Positions 6,469-12,708 of a stretch of DNA of 12,708 nucleotides are shown here, in pieces. How positions within the stretch are numbered: the first letter of the stretch is position 1; the number at the start of each line of letters is the position of its first letter. A program made the position numbers and the translations under genes. The DNA is from SFWF01 sp045587065 (GTDB taxonomy: Bacteria; Bacillota; Clostridia; Oscillospirales; Acutalibacteraceae): the NCBI GenBank assembly GCA_045587065.1, contig JAZNBQ010000113.1:1-12708 (forward strand). Direction: 5' to 3'. The notes beneath the pieces are model-generated. The model searched no databases, was not told the origin of the DNA, and worked only from the letters and a program-made list of their open reading frames with translations.

Positions 6469-7467
6469 TTATTTTGCGTTTTCTTCAACAGCAACTGCAC
6501 AAGCAACTGTCATACCAACCATTGGGTTGTTACCAGCGCCGATAAGACCCATCATCTCAACGTGAGCAGGAACAGAAGAAGAACCTGCAAACTGAGCGTC
6601 ACCATGCATACGGCCCATAGTATCGGTCATACCGTAAGAAGCAGGACCTGCAGCCATATTGTCAGGATGTAAGGTACGGCCTGTACCACCGCCTGAAGCA
6701 ACAGAGAAGTAGTTAACACCATTCTCGTTACACCACTTTTTGTAGGTGCCTGCAACAGGATGTTGGAAACGAGTTGGGTTGGTGGAGTTACCGGTAATAG
6801 AAACGCCAACCTTTTCAAGTCTCATGATAGCAACGCCTTCAGGAACGTTGTCACTACCATAGCACTTAACGTCTGCACGAGGACCGTTGGAGAAAGCTTT
6901 TTCTGAAATAACCTTAACTTCCTCTGCATATGGGTCAAACTCGGTCTCTACGTAAGTAAATCCGTTAATTCTTGAAATGATGTAAGCGGCATCTTTGCCA
7001 AGACCGTTAAGAATAACGCGCAAGGGCTTAGTTCTAACCTTGTTAGCGTTAAGAGCAATCTTAATAGCACCTTCTGCTGCGGCAAAAGACTCGTGTCCTG
7101 CCAGGAAGCAGAAGCACTCGGTCTCCTCACTTAAAAGCATTTTACCAAGGTTACCGTGGCCAAGACCTACCTTGCGGTTTTCTGCAACAGAACCGGGGAT
7201 ACAGAAAGCCTGTAAACCAATACCGATAGCAGCAGCGGCGTCAGCAGCTTTTTTGCAGCCCTTCTTAATAGCAATAGCGCAACCTACAGTATAAGCCCAC
7301 TTTGCATTCTCAAAGCAGATAGGCTGAGTTTCTTCAACGATTTTGTAAGGGTCAATGCCGTATGCATCGCAAATGTCCTTACACTCATCAATAGAGTTAA
7401 TTCCAAATTCTTTAAGAGCAGCAAGAATTTTTGCTTCTCTTCTTTCATAACCTTCAAATTTAGCCAT
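6469..7467 (-). CDS. GGGtGRT protein (family of unknown function)
   Basis: The 332-residue protein carries the signature that names its family, GGGTGRT (259-265), in the context FSVASGGGTGRTLHPDN. A well-conserved-looking C-terminus follows (GRMHGDAQFAGSSSVPAHVEMMGLIGAG as separate short motifs within 285-312). The N-terminal region contains several cysteines (33, 51, 63, 71, 89, 118, 120) and small-residue-rich segments (AADAAAAIGIGLQAF). No transmembrane segment or signal peptide is evident. Length is as expected for the family. I know no established reaction for it. It starts 18 bases after a NifU-like scaffold gene with a strong GAGGAGG site, so a role connected with iron-sulfur or other sulfur chemistry is inferred from context only. 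It ends at a strong terminator, making a two-gene operon. Confidence 0.9.
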   Translation of the reverse strand: MAKFEGYERREAKILAALKEFGINSIDECKDICDAYGIDPYKIVEETQPICFENAKWAYTVGCAIAIKKGCKKAADAAAAIGIGLQAFCIPGSVAENRKVGLGHGNLGKMLLSEETECFCFLAGHESFAAAEGAIKIALNANKVRTKPLRVILNGLGKDAAYIISRINGFTYVETEFDPYAEEVKVISEKAFSNGPRADVKCYGSDNVPEGVAIMRLEKVGVSITGNSTNPTRFQHPVAGTYKKWCNENGVNYFSVASGGGTGRTLHPDNMAAGPASYGMTDTMGRMHGDAQFAGSSSVPAHVEMMGLIGAGNNPMVGMTVACAVAVEENAK

Positions 7468-7485
7468 TATACATTACCTCCTCAA

Positions 7486-8178
7486 TTATTCTTTACGGGG
7501 GTCAATGTACTTTGCAGCATCATTGAATCTTCCGTATGTACCTTTTGCCTTTTCGTAAGCTTCATTAGGCTCCATGCCCTTTTTAATGAAGTCGGTCATC
7601 TTTCCGAGAGATACGAACTCATAGCCGATAACCTCATTGTTCTCATCAAGAGCCATTCTTGTGCAATAGCCCTCGGTCATTTCAAGGTAACGAACACCCT
7701 TAGCCTTAGTACCATACATAGTACCAACCATTGAACGTTCACCTTTACCAAGGTCTTCCATACCTGCGCCGATTACAAGGCCGTCTTCAGAGAAAGCAGA
7801 CTGGCTTCTACCGTAAACGATTTGTAAGAAAAGCTCACGCATAGCGGTATTAATAGCATCACAAACGAGGTCGGTGTTTAAAGCCTCTAAAAGAGTCTTG
7901 CCGGGAAGAATTTCTGCTGCCATAGCTGCAGAGTGAGTCATACCTGAGCAACCGATAGTCTCAACAAGAGCTTCTTCGATGATACCTTCTTTAACATTTA
8001 AAGAAAGCTTGCAAGCACCCTGCTGAGGAGCACACCAGCCAACACCGTGTGTGTAAGCGGAGATGTCTTTAATTTCTTTTGCTTGTACCCATTTGCCTTC
8101 TTCGGGAATAGGAGCAGGTCCGTGGTGAGGGCCCTTGGCAACGGTACACATGTTTTGAACTTCTAAAGAATAATTCAT
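7486..8178 (-). CDS. NifU/IscU-like iron-sulfur cluster scaffold protein
   Basis: The 230-residue protein has a NifU N-terminal-type core at about 40-135 followed by a roughly 95-residue extension. Cysteine-bearing loops are GWCAPQQGACKL (Cys49, Cys56) and ETIGCSGMTHSAAMAAE (Cys77, in the position of the second scaffold cysteine). The usual third site, H-C-S-x-L, is replaced by RSQSAFSEDG (124-133), which has no cysteine, so cluster ligation must differ or use Cys106 or Cys172 (GYCTRM). Canonical IscU proteins are about 125-150 residues, so the extension is notable. An ATA/TTG-type start 17 codons upstream is possible, but the ATG at 8178 follows AGGAG and is preferred. It is the promoter-proximal gene of the operon with GGGtGRT; the pairing suggests partner proteins. 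Confidence 0.82.
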   Translation of the reverse strand: MNYSLEVQNMCTVAKGPHHGPAPIPEEGKWVQAKEIKDISAYTHGVGWCAPQQGACKLSLNVKEGIIEEALVETIGCSGMTHSAAMAAEILPGKTLLEALNTDLVCDAINTAMRELFLQIVYGRSQSAFSEDGLVIGAGMEDLGKGERSMVGTMYGTKAKGVRYLEMTEGYCTRMALDENNEVIGYEFVSLGKMTDFIKKGMEPNEAYEKAKGTYGRFNDAAKYIDPRKE

Positions 8179-8209
8179 AGTGTTTTTCTCCTTTTGATTT
8201 TTGCCGAAA

Positions 8210-8230
8210 TTTGTATTTTGTTCATACAAA
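8210..8230. promoter_or_regulatory. Possible operator at the start of the NifU-like transcript
   Basis: TTTGTAT-N7-ATACAAA is a perfect 7-bp inverted repeat spanning the predicted start site. It could be a repressor site or a weak AU stem in the leader. Because the region is AT-rich, chance occurrence is plausible. Confidence 0.3.
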
Positions 8231-8233
8231 AAC

Positions 8234-8262
8234 AGTATACCAAAAAATTTAACAAATTACAA
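8234..8262 (-). promoter_or_regulatory. Promoter of the NifU-like/GGGtGRT operon
   Basis: TTGTAA (8262-8257) and TATACT (8239-8234) are 17 bp apart with a TGG extended -10. Predicted transcription starts near 8227, giving a leader of about 49 nt. It is divergent from the flavin reductase promoter. Confidence 0.8.
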
Positions 8263-8298
8263 GAGGAAAGAGACTATTTAATTTAATTTTTTCTTGTA

Positions 8299-8327
8299 TT
8301 GAACTAAGAAAAATAATATGGTATATT
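8299..8327 (+). promoter_or_regulatory. Promoter of the flavin reductase-like gene
   Basis: TTGAAC (8299-8304) and TATATT (8322-8327) are 17 bp apart, with TGG directly before the -10 hexamer. The leader before the start codon would be about 33 nt. Confidence 0.75.
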
Positions 8328-8366
8328 TGTAATAAATAAAGCATATAAATAAAGGTGGATATGACA

Positions 8367-8867
8367 ATGTTTAGAACTATTGAACCTAAGATGATTAAAG
8401 ACAATTTAATAAAGTGTATTGCAGATGAATGGATGCTTCTGACCGCAGGAAACAAAGAGAGCTATAATATGATGACTGCTTCCTGGGGTTTTATGGGAGA
8501 AATGTGGGGAGAAGACAGTGTAGCCGTAGTTGTAAGACCTCAGAGATATACAATGGAGTTTATAGACGCTCAGGATTATTTCACCATTTCTTTTTACGGA
8601 GATAATAAGGACATCCATAAAGTATGCGGAAGTAAAAGCGGCAGAGATGTTGATAAAACCAAGGAGACAGGACTAACACCTATTGTCAATGATAAATACG
8701 TGTATTTTGGTGAGGCAAGAATGGTTTTAGTTGTAAAAAAGCAGTTTGTTCAGCCCCTTTCCCAAGAAGGCTTTTTAGACAAGGAAATTATTGATAAGTG
8801 GTACCCCTCAAAAGATTACCATAATCTTATAATAGGAAGAATAGAGAAGGTTTTAGTAAAAGAATAA
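8367..8867 (+). CDS. Flavin reductase-like, FMN-binding split-barrel protein
   Basis: The 166-residue protein resembles the flavoredoxin/flavin reductase family. The early segment EWMLLTAGNKESYNMMTASWGFMGEMW (reading across 21-47) contains the family's typical 'TAG...N.MTASWG' FMN loop. VVVRPQRYTMEFI (54-66) and YFTISFY (71-77) form the barrel core, and HNLIIGRIEKV (152-162) closes it. Such proteins bind FMN and pass electrons to or from partner redox proteins; the specific partner is unknown. Three starts are possible: GTG 8355, ATG 8361 and ATG 8367. The ribosome site AGGTGG (8353-8358) is 8 bases before 8367, so that start is chosen. It is a single-gene unit between its own promoter and terminator, divergent from the Fe-S scaffold operon; a redox link between the two is only suggestive. 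Confidence 0.87.
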   Translation: MFRTIEPKMIKDNLIKCIADEWMLLTAGNKESYNMMTASWGFMGEMWGEDSVAVVVRPQRYTMEFIDAQDYFTISFYGDNKDIHKVCGSKSGRDVDKTKETGLTPIVNDKYVYFGEARMVLVVKKQFVQPLSQEGFLDKEIIDKWYPSKDYHNLIIGRIEKVLVKE

Positions 8868-8871
8868 ATTT

Positions 8872-8901
8872 AAAACTCCTGATAAAAATCAGGAGTTTTT
8901 T
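8872..8901 (+). terminator. Terminator of the flavin reductase-like gene
   Basis: AAAACTCCTGAT (8872-8883) and its exact complement (8888-8899) enclose an AAAA loop and run into T6 (8896-8901). It begins four bases after the stop codon. Confidence 0.93.
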
Positions 8902-8936
8902 ACAATTAATTCCATAAAAAATATGTCGATTTTAGG

Positions 8937-8965
8937 TTGAAAAAATCATAACAATATGGTACATT
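8937..8965 (+). promoter_or_regulatory. Promoter of the polysaccharide deacetylase gene
   Basis: TTGAAA (8937-8942) and TACATT (8960-8965) are separated by 17 bp with a TGG extended -10. The -10 region contains the upstream in-frame ATG (8956), which excludes that codon as the start. Transcription from about 8972 would leave a leader of only about 11 nt that still includes AGGTG. Confidence 0.7.
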
Positions 8966-8982
8966 TTAAAATAGGTGATAAA

Positions 8983-10422
8983 ATGAAAAAATATAAGGCT
9001 ATTAAAGTAATTGGCATAGTCTTTGGGTCAATTATTTTATTAGCAATGTTGTGCTATTTTTTTACAGTGAATGTTAATATAAAGTTAAAAGGAGAAAAAT
9101 CCGTTTTTGTAGAGGTCAATACCGATTACATTGATGAGGGAGTAGACGCAGGTTTCAGCTGTCTCTGGTTTAATTTTCCTTTGGAATTTTCTTGCAAAAA
9201 TATCGTTGACACAAAAACCATAGGCGAATATACGGTAACCTATAGCGCAAATAAGTGGGGTAAAAGCAAAACTGTTACAAGAAACGTTACAGTAGAAGAC
9301 AGTATACCGCCTGATATTATAGTAACCTCAACAACAGTAAACGTAGGAGCAAGTAAAAAACCCATAACTGCAGACAAAATTGATTTTAAATTCACTGCAA
9401 AAGACAATTTCGACGGCGATATAACAGAGAAGGTAGAAAAAGAAGTTGAGGGAGATATCTTAAAACTTACCGCTACCGATTCTTCAGGTAATACCACCAT
9501 TGGCGAAATAAAAATAGTTTATGTAGACGATGTAAAACCTAAGCTTTCTTTAAAGGGTAGTTCTTTAATGTACGTAAAATCCGGCACAAAATTTTCAGAC
9601 CCGGGCTATACCGCTACTGATAATATCGACGGAAATATTACCTCTAAGGTTGAGGTTACAGGACTTCCCAATATGTCTAAATCAGGTATATATATGGTTA
9701 CATATTCTGTGGAAGATTCATCAGGCAACAAAACAAAGGCAACAAGAAAGGTTGCGGTTTATAAAGCCGGTTATGCAGATGCTTATAAAACTGTAGAGCC
9801 TAACGGCAAAACTGTTTATTTGACCTTCGACGATGGTCCGGGGCCATATACTGCAGAGCTTTTAAACATCTTAAAAAGCTATAACGTAAAGGCAACGTTT
9901 TTCGTTACAAATCAGTTTCCGCAGTACGCAAACCTTATTGGAAGAGCCCACAGAGAAGGTCATGCCATAGGCGTTCACACCTACACTCATCAGTGGTCTG
10001 TTTATTCAAGTGTAGACAGTTATGTTTCCGATTTTAATAAGATGCATAACCTAATAAAGAATCAAACAGGAATAGATACCAAAATTTTCAGGTTTCCTGG
10101 TGGCGCCAATAATACGGTAAGTAAAAAATACGCCAAAGGAGTAGTTTCGGCAATAGCCTCAAAATTGACGGCAGAGGGCTATGTTTATTTTGATTGGAAC
10201 AGCGATTGCAGAGACACCTCTACAACCAGTGTCAGCAAAATAACAAATACAGTAATCAGCCAGATTTCAGGTAAAAAACACGCAGTTGTTTTAATGCACG
10301 ATATCAAACGTGCTACAGTAGCGGCAGTTCCTTCTATTATAGAATATTGCCTCTCTCACGGTTATAATTTAGACGTTATAACTACCCAAACGCCTCCGGT
10401 TCATTTGCCTATAGCAAATTAA
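8983..10422 (+). CDS. Membrane-anchored polysaccharide deacetylase with Ig-like (DUF5011-type) repeats
   Basis: The 479-residue protein has a short basic N-terminus (MKKYKAIK) and one membrane helix at about 9-29, placing the rest outside. Three Ig-like repeats follow, at about 33-106, 110-182 and 185-260; the last two show the DUF5011-like patterns DNFDGDIT and DNIDGNIT with ATDSSGN and VEDSSGN. The NodB catalytic domain (about 277-468) has all motifs: TFDDGP (Asp283, Asp284), HTYTH (metal ligands His332 and His336), RFPGG (Arg370), DWNSD (Trp405) and VLMHD (His439). It probably removes acetyl groups from cell-wall glycans such as peptidoglycan; the exact substrate is inferred. Cys60 and Cys71 in the first repeat could form a disulfide. 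ATG 8983 is preferred over ATG 8956, which falls inside the -10 box. Confidence 0.92.
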   Translation: MKKYKAIKVIGIVFGSIILLAMLCYFFTVNVNIKLKGEKSVFVEVNTDYIDEGVDAGFSCLWFNFPLEFSCKNIVDTKTIGEYTVTYSANKWGKSKTVTRNVTVEDSIPPDIIVTSTTVNVGASKKPITADKIDFKFTAKDNFDGDITEKVEKEVEGDILKLTATDSSGNTTIGEIKIVYVDDVKPKLSLKGSSLMYVKSGTKFSDPGYTATDNIDGNITSKVEVTGLPNMSKSGIYMVTYSVEDSSGNKTKATRKVAVYKAGYADAYKTVEPNGKTVYLTFDDGPGPYTAELLNILKSYNVKATFFVTNQFPQYANLIGRAHREGHAIGVHTYTHQWSVYSSVDSYVSDFNKMHNLIKNQTGIDTKIFRFPGGANNTVSKKYAKGVVSAIASKLTAEGYVYFDWNSDCRDTSTTSVSKITNTVISQISGKKHAVVLMHDIKRATVAAVPSIIEYCLSHGYNLDVITTQTPPVHLPIAN

Positions 10423-10424
10423 AA

Positions 10425-10446
10425 AAAGCCGTCGAAAGACGGCTTT
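10425..10446. terminator. Terminator between the deacetylase gene and the Asn/Gln-rich micro-ORF
   Basis: AAAGCCGTC-GAAA-GACGGCTTT forms a 9-bp stem three bases after the deacetylase stop. The U-tract is short on the plus strand (TTT) but long on the minus strand (seven T, 10427-10421). It therefore fits the micro-ORF transcript on the minus strand at least as well. Confidence 0.88.
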
Positions 10447-10450
10447 AAAA

Positions 10451-10573
10451 CTATCTGTTCTGATTGTTTTCTTGATTCTTGTTATCGTTCTTGTTCTGAT
10501 TATTCTTATTCTGGTTGTTATTCTTGTTCTGGTTGTTGTTTTGGTTGTTGTTTTGGTTGTTTTGATTATTCAC
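10451..10573 (-). CDS. Asn/Gln-rich 40-residue micro-protein
   Basis: A GTG start at 10573 opens 40 codons ending in TAG. The product is 24 Asn, 8 Gln, 4 Lys and one each of Met, Asp, Glu and Arg, built from irregular NNQN and NQNK units. It has no hydrophobic residue after Met1, so it should be soluble, cationic and disordered. Support for a real gene: GGGGTGA lies 5 bases before the start; both AAC/AAT and CAA/CAG are used, so it is not a simple DNA repeat; and a terminator with a long U-tract follows the stop by 4 bases. Similar short Asn-rich ORFs are seen in clostridia, but I know no function. Its ribosome site is inside the terminator hairpin that follows tatD, so expression probably depends on read-through or on release of that stem. 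Confidence 0.6.
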   Translation of the reverse strand: MNNQNNQNNNQNNNQNKNNNQNKNNQNKNDNKNQENNQNR

Positions 10574-10621
10574 AAAAATCACCCCGCTTTCAGTTTTATT
10601 ATGGCTGAAAACGAGGTGATT
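10574..10621 (-). terminator. Terminator hairpin after tatD that also holds the micro-ORF ribosome site
   Basis: On the minus strand, arm 10621-10605 pairs with arm 10593-10577 (17 bp, two G·U pairs that form only on this strand) around an 11-base loop, followed by T5 (10578-10574). It starts six bases after the tatD stop. The 3' arm contains GGGGTGA, the ribosome site of the micro-ORF. Confidence 0.8.
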
Positions 10622-10626
10622 ATTCT

Positions 10627-11418
10627 TTAAATGGAAAAGAGTTTTATAGCGTTAGCTTTTGTAATTTCATATACGTTATCTAAAGGAATTTCTTTAATTT
10701 CACTAATTTTTTTTGCAACGTAGGGTATAAGAAAAGAGTTGTTAAGTTTTCCTCTGAAAGGTTCCGGAGAGAGATAAGGTCCGTCGGTTTCAAGAAGAAT
10801 TTTGTCTAAAGAAACGTCTTCCACTACCTCTACAAGTCTACGGGCATTTTTGAAGGTAACAACGCCGCCGACGCCAATATACATTCCAAGCTTTATAATC
10901 TCTCTTGCCATCTCCACGCTGCCGGAAAAACAGTGAACAACACCCTTTGGCTTATATTTTTTTAAAATTTCCAGTGTGTCGGCATGAGCATCTCTGTCGT
11001 GCACGATTATTGGTAAATCATATTTTTTTGCAAGTTTAATTTGGGAAATAAAAGCCTCAATTTGACTTTCCTTATTTTCCTTGTTCCAGTAATAATCAAG
11101 ACCAATTTCGCCTAAGGCTACAACCTTTTGGCATTTGAGCAGATTTTCTAAAGCTTCAAAATCAAGAGGTTCGTTGGTTATGTCTTGAGGATGAAATCCA
11201 ACCGCAGCATAGCAACAGTCGTATTTGTTTGCAAGCTCAATATTTCTCTTTGAACTTGCAACTGTGCAACCGCAGTTAATTACCCCTTTAACCCCATAGG
11301 TCTTAAACTGAGAGAAAATTTCATCGAGGAAATTTTCATATTGTTCACTTGCATAATGACAATGGGTGTCAAAGATGCTGTCTGTCTGTGGAAAAAATTC
11401 AGGAACGGGGTAACTCAT
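10627..11418 (-). CDS. tatD: TatD-family metal-dependent deoxyribonuclease
   Basis: The 263-residue TIM-barrel hydrolase keeps every metal-site motif of the family: FDTHCH (His19, His21), ALGEIGLDYY (Glu104), IIVHDRDAH (His140), HCFSGS (His162) and LETDGPYLSP (Asp212). Length is usual. Family members are cytoplasmic 3'-5' nucleases acting on DNA, and some are linked to D-aminoacyl-tRNA or DNA-fragmentation processes; the exact substrate here is not shown. Its ATG overlaps the metG TGA stop (ATGA, 11418-11415), so translation is coupled, and the metG-tatD order is common in Gram-positive bacteria. The local ribosome site is weak (AGGT), in keeping with coupling. It ends before a hairpin terminator. 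Confidence 0.94.
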   Translation of the reverse strand: MSYPVPEFFPQTDSIFDTHCHYASEQYENFLDEIFSQFKTYGVKGVINCGCTVASSKRNIELANKYDCCYAAVGFHPQDITNEPLDFEALENLLKCQKVVALGEIGLDYYWNKENKESQIEAFISQIKLAKKYDLPIIVHDRDAHADTLEILKKYKPKGVVHCFSGSVEMAREIIKLGMYIGVGGVVTFKNARRLVEVVEDVSLDKILLETDGPYLSPEPFRGKLNNSFLIPYVAKKISEIKEIPLDNVYEITKANAIKLFSI

Positions 11419-12708
11419 CGTACTTTGCTACCTGCAGGAATGCCGTCTGCAAAAATAACCTTAACGTCATTTTCTCCTGCATCTGCCGCTAAAATCATAC
11501 CACAGCTTTCAACACCGCATAGAGTTGCAGGCTTGAGGTTAGAAACAAGAATTACAGTATGACCAATAAGGTCGTCAGGAGTATACCAAGCGGCAATACC
11601 TGATGCTACTGTACGGTCTTTTCCGCTACCGTCATCAAGGGTAAGTTTTAAAAGCTTTTTAGCCTTTTTAACAGGCTCGCAAGCCTTAATGTATGCAGTT
11701 TTAAGTTCAATCTTTGCAAAATCTTCAATAGAAATTTCTGCAAGTGTTGTAACGTTTTGAGTCGCCTTTTTCTCGGCCTCTTTAGCGGCTTCGGCTTCCT
11801 TTTGAATTTCCTCAAGTACTTTTGCAGCATCTAAACGCGCAAACAAAGGTGAAGCCTCGCCAACACTATATTCTTTTGTTGCGCCAAAATCAAAGCTATC
11901 GTTATCGCAAGATAATTGAGCAGCAATTTTTTCAGAGCAGTCAGGAATAACAGGTAAGAGAAGTCTACCTAAAACACGAATGCTCTCAAGAAGATTATAA
12001 AGCACAGTCTCTAAATAATCCTTACGGCTTTCGTCCTTAGCAAGTGCCCAAGGAGTAGTCTCGTCAATATATTTATTGCAACGCTTAGCAAAATTCATAA
12101 CGATTTCACAAGCCTCTGCATTGTGATATAAATCCATAGCCTTGTAGTAATCTTCTACCGTTTTCTTTGCACAGGCAATTAAATCCTTGTCACAGTCCTG
12201 GGTAGGCTCTCCTGCTTTAACCTTTCCACCAAAATACTTGTTTGTCATAGCAATACTGCGGTTAACAAGATTTCCAAGTGTGTTAGCAAGGTCTGTGTTA
12301 AATTTGTTTATAAAGCTTTCGTAAGTGATGCTTCCGTCGTTGGTGAAAGAAATTTCAGAAAGGAGATAATATCTGACTGCATCAGATCCAAAACGAGCAG
12401 CAAGTTCATCGGCATAAATGGTGTTGCCTTTAGATTTGCTCATTTTGTCTTCTCCAACAAGAACCCAAGGATGACCGAGAACCTGTTTTGGAAGTGGCTC
12501 ACCTAAAGCCATTAAGATAATTGGCCAGTAAATAGTATGGAAACGAACGATGTCTTTTCCTATAACGTGAAGGTCGGCAGGCCAGTATTTTTTATAGTGC
12601 TCAGAAGAGCCGTCAGGGTCGTAACCCATACCTGTAATGTAGTTTGAAAGAGCGTCAATCCATACGTAGATTACATGCTTGTCGTCAAAGCTTACAGGCA
12701 CACCCCAC
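11415..12708 (-). CDS. metG: Methionyl-tRNA synthetase (partial, 5' end outside window)
   Basis: The frame runs off the end of the window, so the N-terminal catalytic half, including the HIGH motif and any zinc-binding insert, is not seen. About 430 residues remain. Visible parts: the catalytic-core strand VIYVWIDALSNYI; KMSKS (12446-12432); the helical anticodon-binding domain with the typical RCNKYIDETTPWALAKDE; a charged Ala/Glu/Lys linker of about 25 residues (EEIQKEAEAAKEAEKK); and a C-terminal tRNA-binding EMAP/Arc1p-like domain of about 105 residues (SGIAAWYTPDDLIGHTVILVSNLKP). The C-terminal domain also mediates dimerisation in known enzymes. It charges tRNA-Met for initiation and elongation. 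The stop overlaps the tatD start. The promoter and any T-box leader lie outside the window. Confidence 0.96.
   Translation of the reverse strand, partial: WGVPVSFDDKHVIYVWIDALSNYITGMGYDPDGSSEHYKKYWPADLHVIGKDIVRFHTIYWPIILMALGEPLPKQVLGHPWVLVGEDKMSKSKGNTIYADELAARFGSDAVRYYLLSEISFTNDGSITYESFINKFNTDLANTLGNLVNRSIAMTNKYFGGKVKAGEPTQDCDKDLIACAKKTVEDYYKAMDLYHNAEACEIVMNFAKRCNKYIDETTPWALAKDESRKDYLETVLYNLLESIRVLGRLLLPVIPDCSEKIAAQLSCDNDSFDFGATKEYSVGEASPLFARLDAAKVLEEIQKEAEAAKEAEKKATQNVTTLAEISIEDFAKIELKTAYIKACEPVKKAKKLLKLTLDDGSGKDRTVASGIAAWYTPDDLIGHTVILVSNLKPATLCGVESCGMILAADAGENDVKVIFADGIPAGSKVR

Noticed and set aside
10451..10573. Simple tandem repeat or CRISPR-like array in the GTT-rich tract
   Set aside because: Units are irregular and only a few bases long with no spacers; the pattern is fully explained by Asn and Gln codons read on the minus strand.

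Overview
The window looks like a chromosomal segment from a low-GC Gram-positive anaerobe, most likely an uncultured gut-type clostridium. Reasons: AT-rich sequence with AGGAGG-type ribosome sites, a class 1B dihydroorotate dehydrogenase, an aspartate transcarbamylase with a separate zinc-binding regulatory chain, a GGGtGRT/NifU-like gene pair, and strong hairpin-plus-U terminators after most units. There is no transposase, integrase, CRISPR array, rRNA or recognisable tRNA. No gene-free stretch exceeds 300 bases. Taxonomy is inferred from gene content only.

Layout. (1) 1-3433, plus strand: the distal part of a pyrimidine biosynthesis operon, pyrD (5' end outside the window)-pyrF-pyrE-pyrB-pyrI. 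Spacing is tight to overlapping and a bidirectional terminator closes it. It supplies the dihydroorotate, orotate and OMP steps plus aspartate transcarbamylase; carbamoyl-phosphate synthase, dihydroorotase and PyrK must lie elsewhere, probably upstream. (2) 3443-4452, minus: a CE2-like SGNH esterase with its own promoter and a palindrome beside it. (3) 4494-5069, minus: a small SLOG/DUF2493 gene preceded by a promoter, a ~145-nt strongly folded RNA and an intrinsic terminator that abuts the gene's ribosome site. This arrangement suggests attenuation or riboswitch-like control, or a free-standing small RNA. (4) 5075-6424, minus: a GDPD-like protein whose metal-binding acidic residues appear replaced, driven by a near-consensus promoter containing a perfect 7-3-7 palindrome. 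(5) 6428-8262, minus: a two-gene operon encoding a NifU-like Fe-S scaffold and a GGGtGRT protein of unknown function. (6) 8299-8901, plus: a flavin reductase-like protein transcribed divergently from that operon. (7) 8937-10446, plus: a membrane-anchored polysaccharide deacetylase with Ig-like repeats. (8) 10425-12708, minus: metG (5' end outside the window) coupled to tatD by an ATGA overlap. After a terminator hairpin comes a 40-residue Asn/Gln-rich micro-ORF whose ribosome site lies in that hairpin.

Most genes are housekeeping or cell-surface functions. The least explained parts are the leader RNA/SLOG unit, the Asn/Gln-rich micro-ORF, the GGGtGRT/NifU pair and the altered GDPD-like protein. 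Promoters are sequence predictions. Several share an extended -10 (TGn before the -10 hexamer) with exactly 17-bp spacing.
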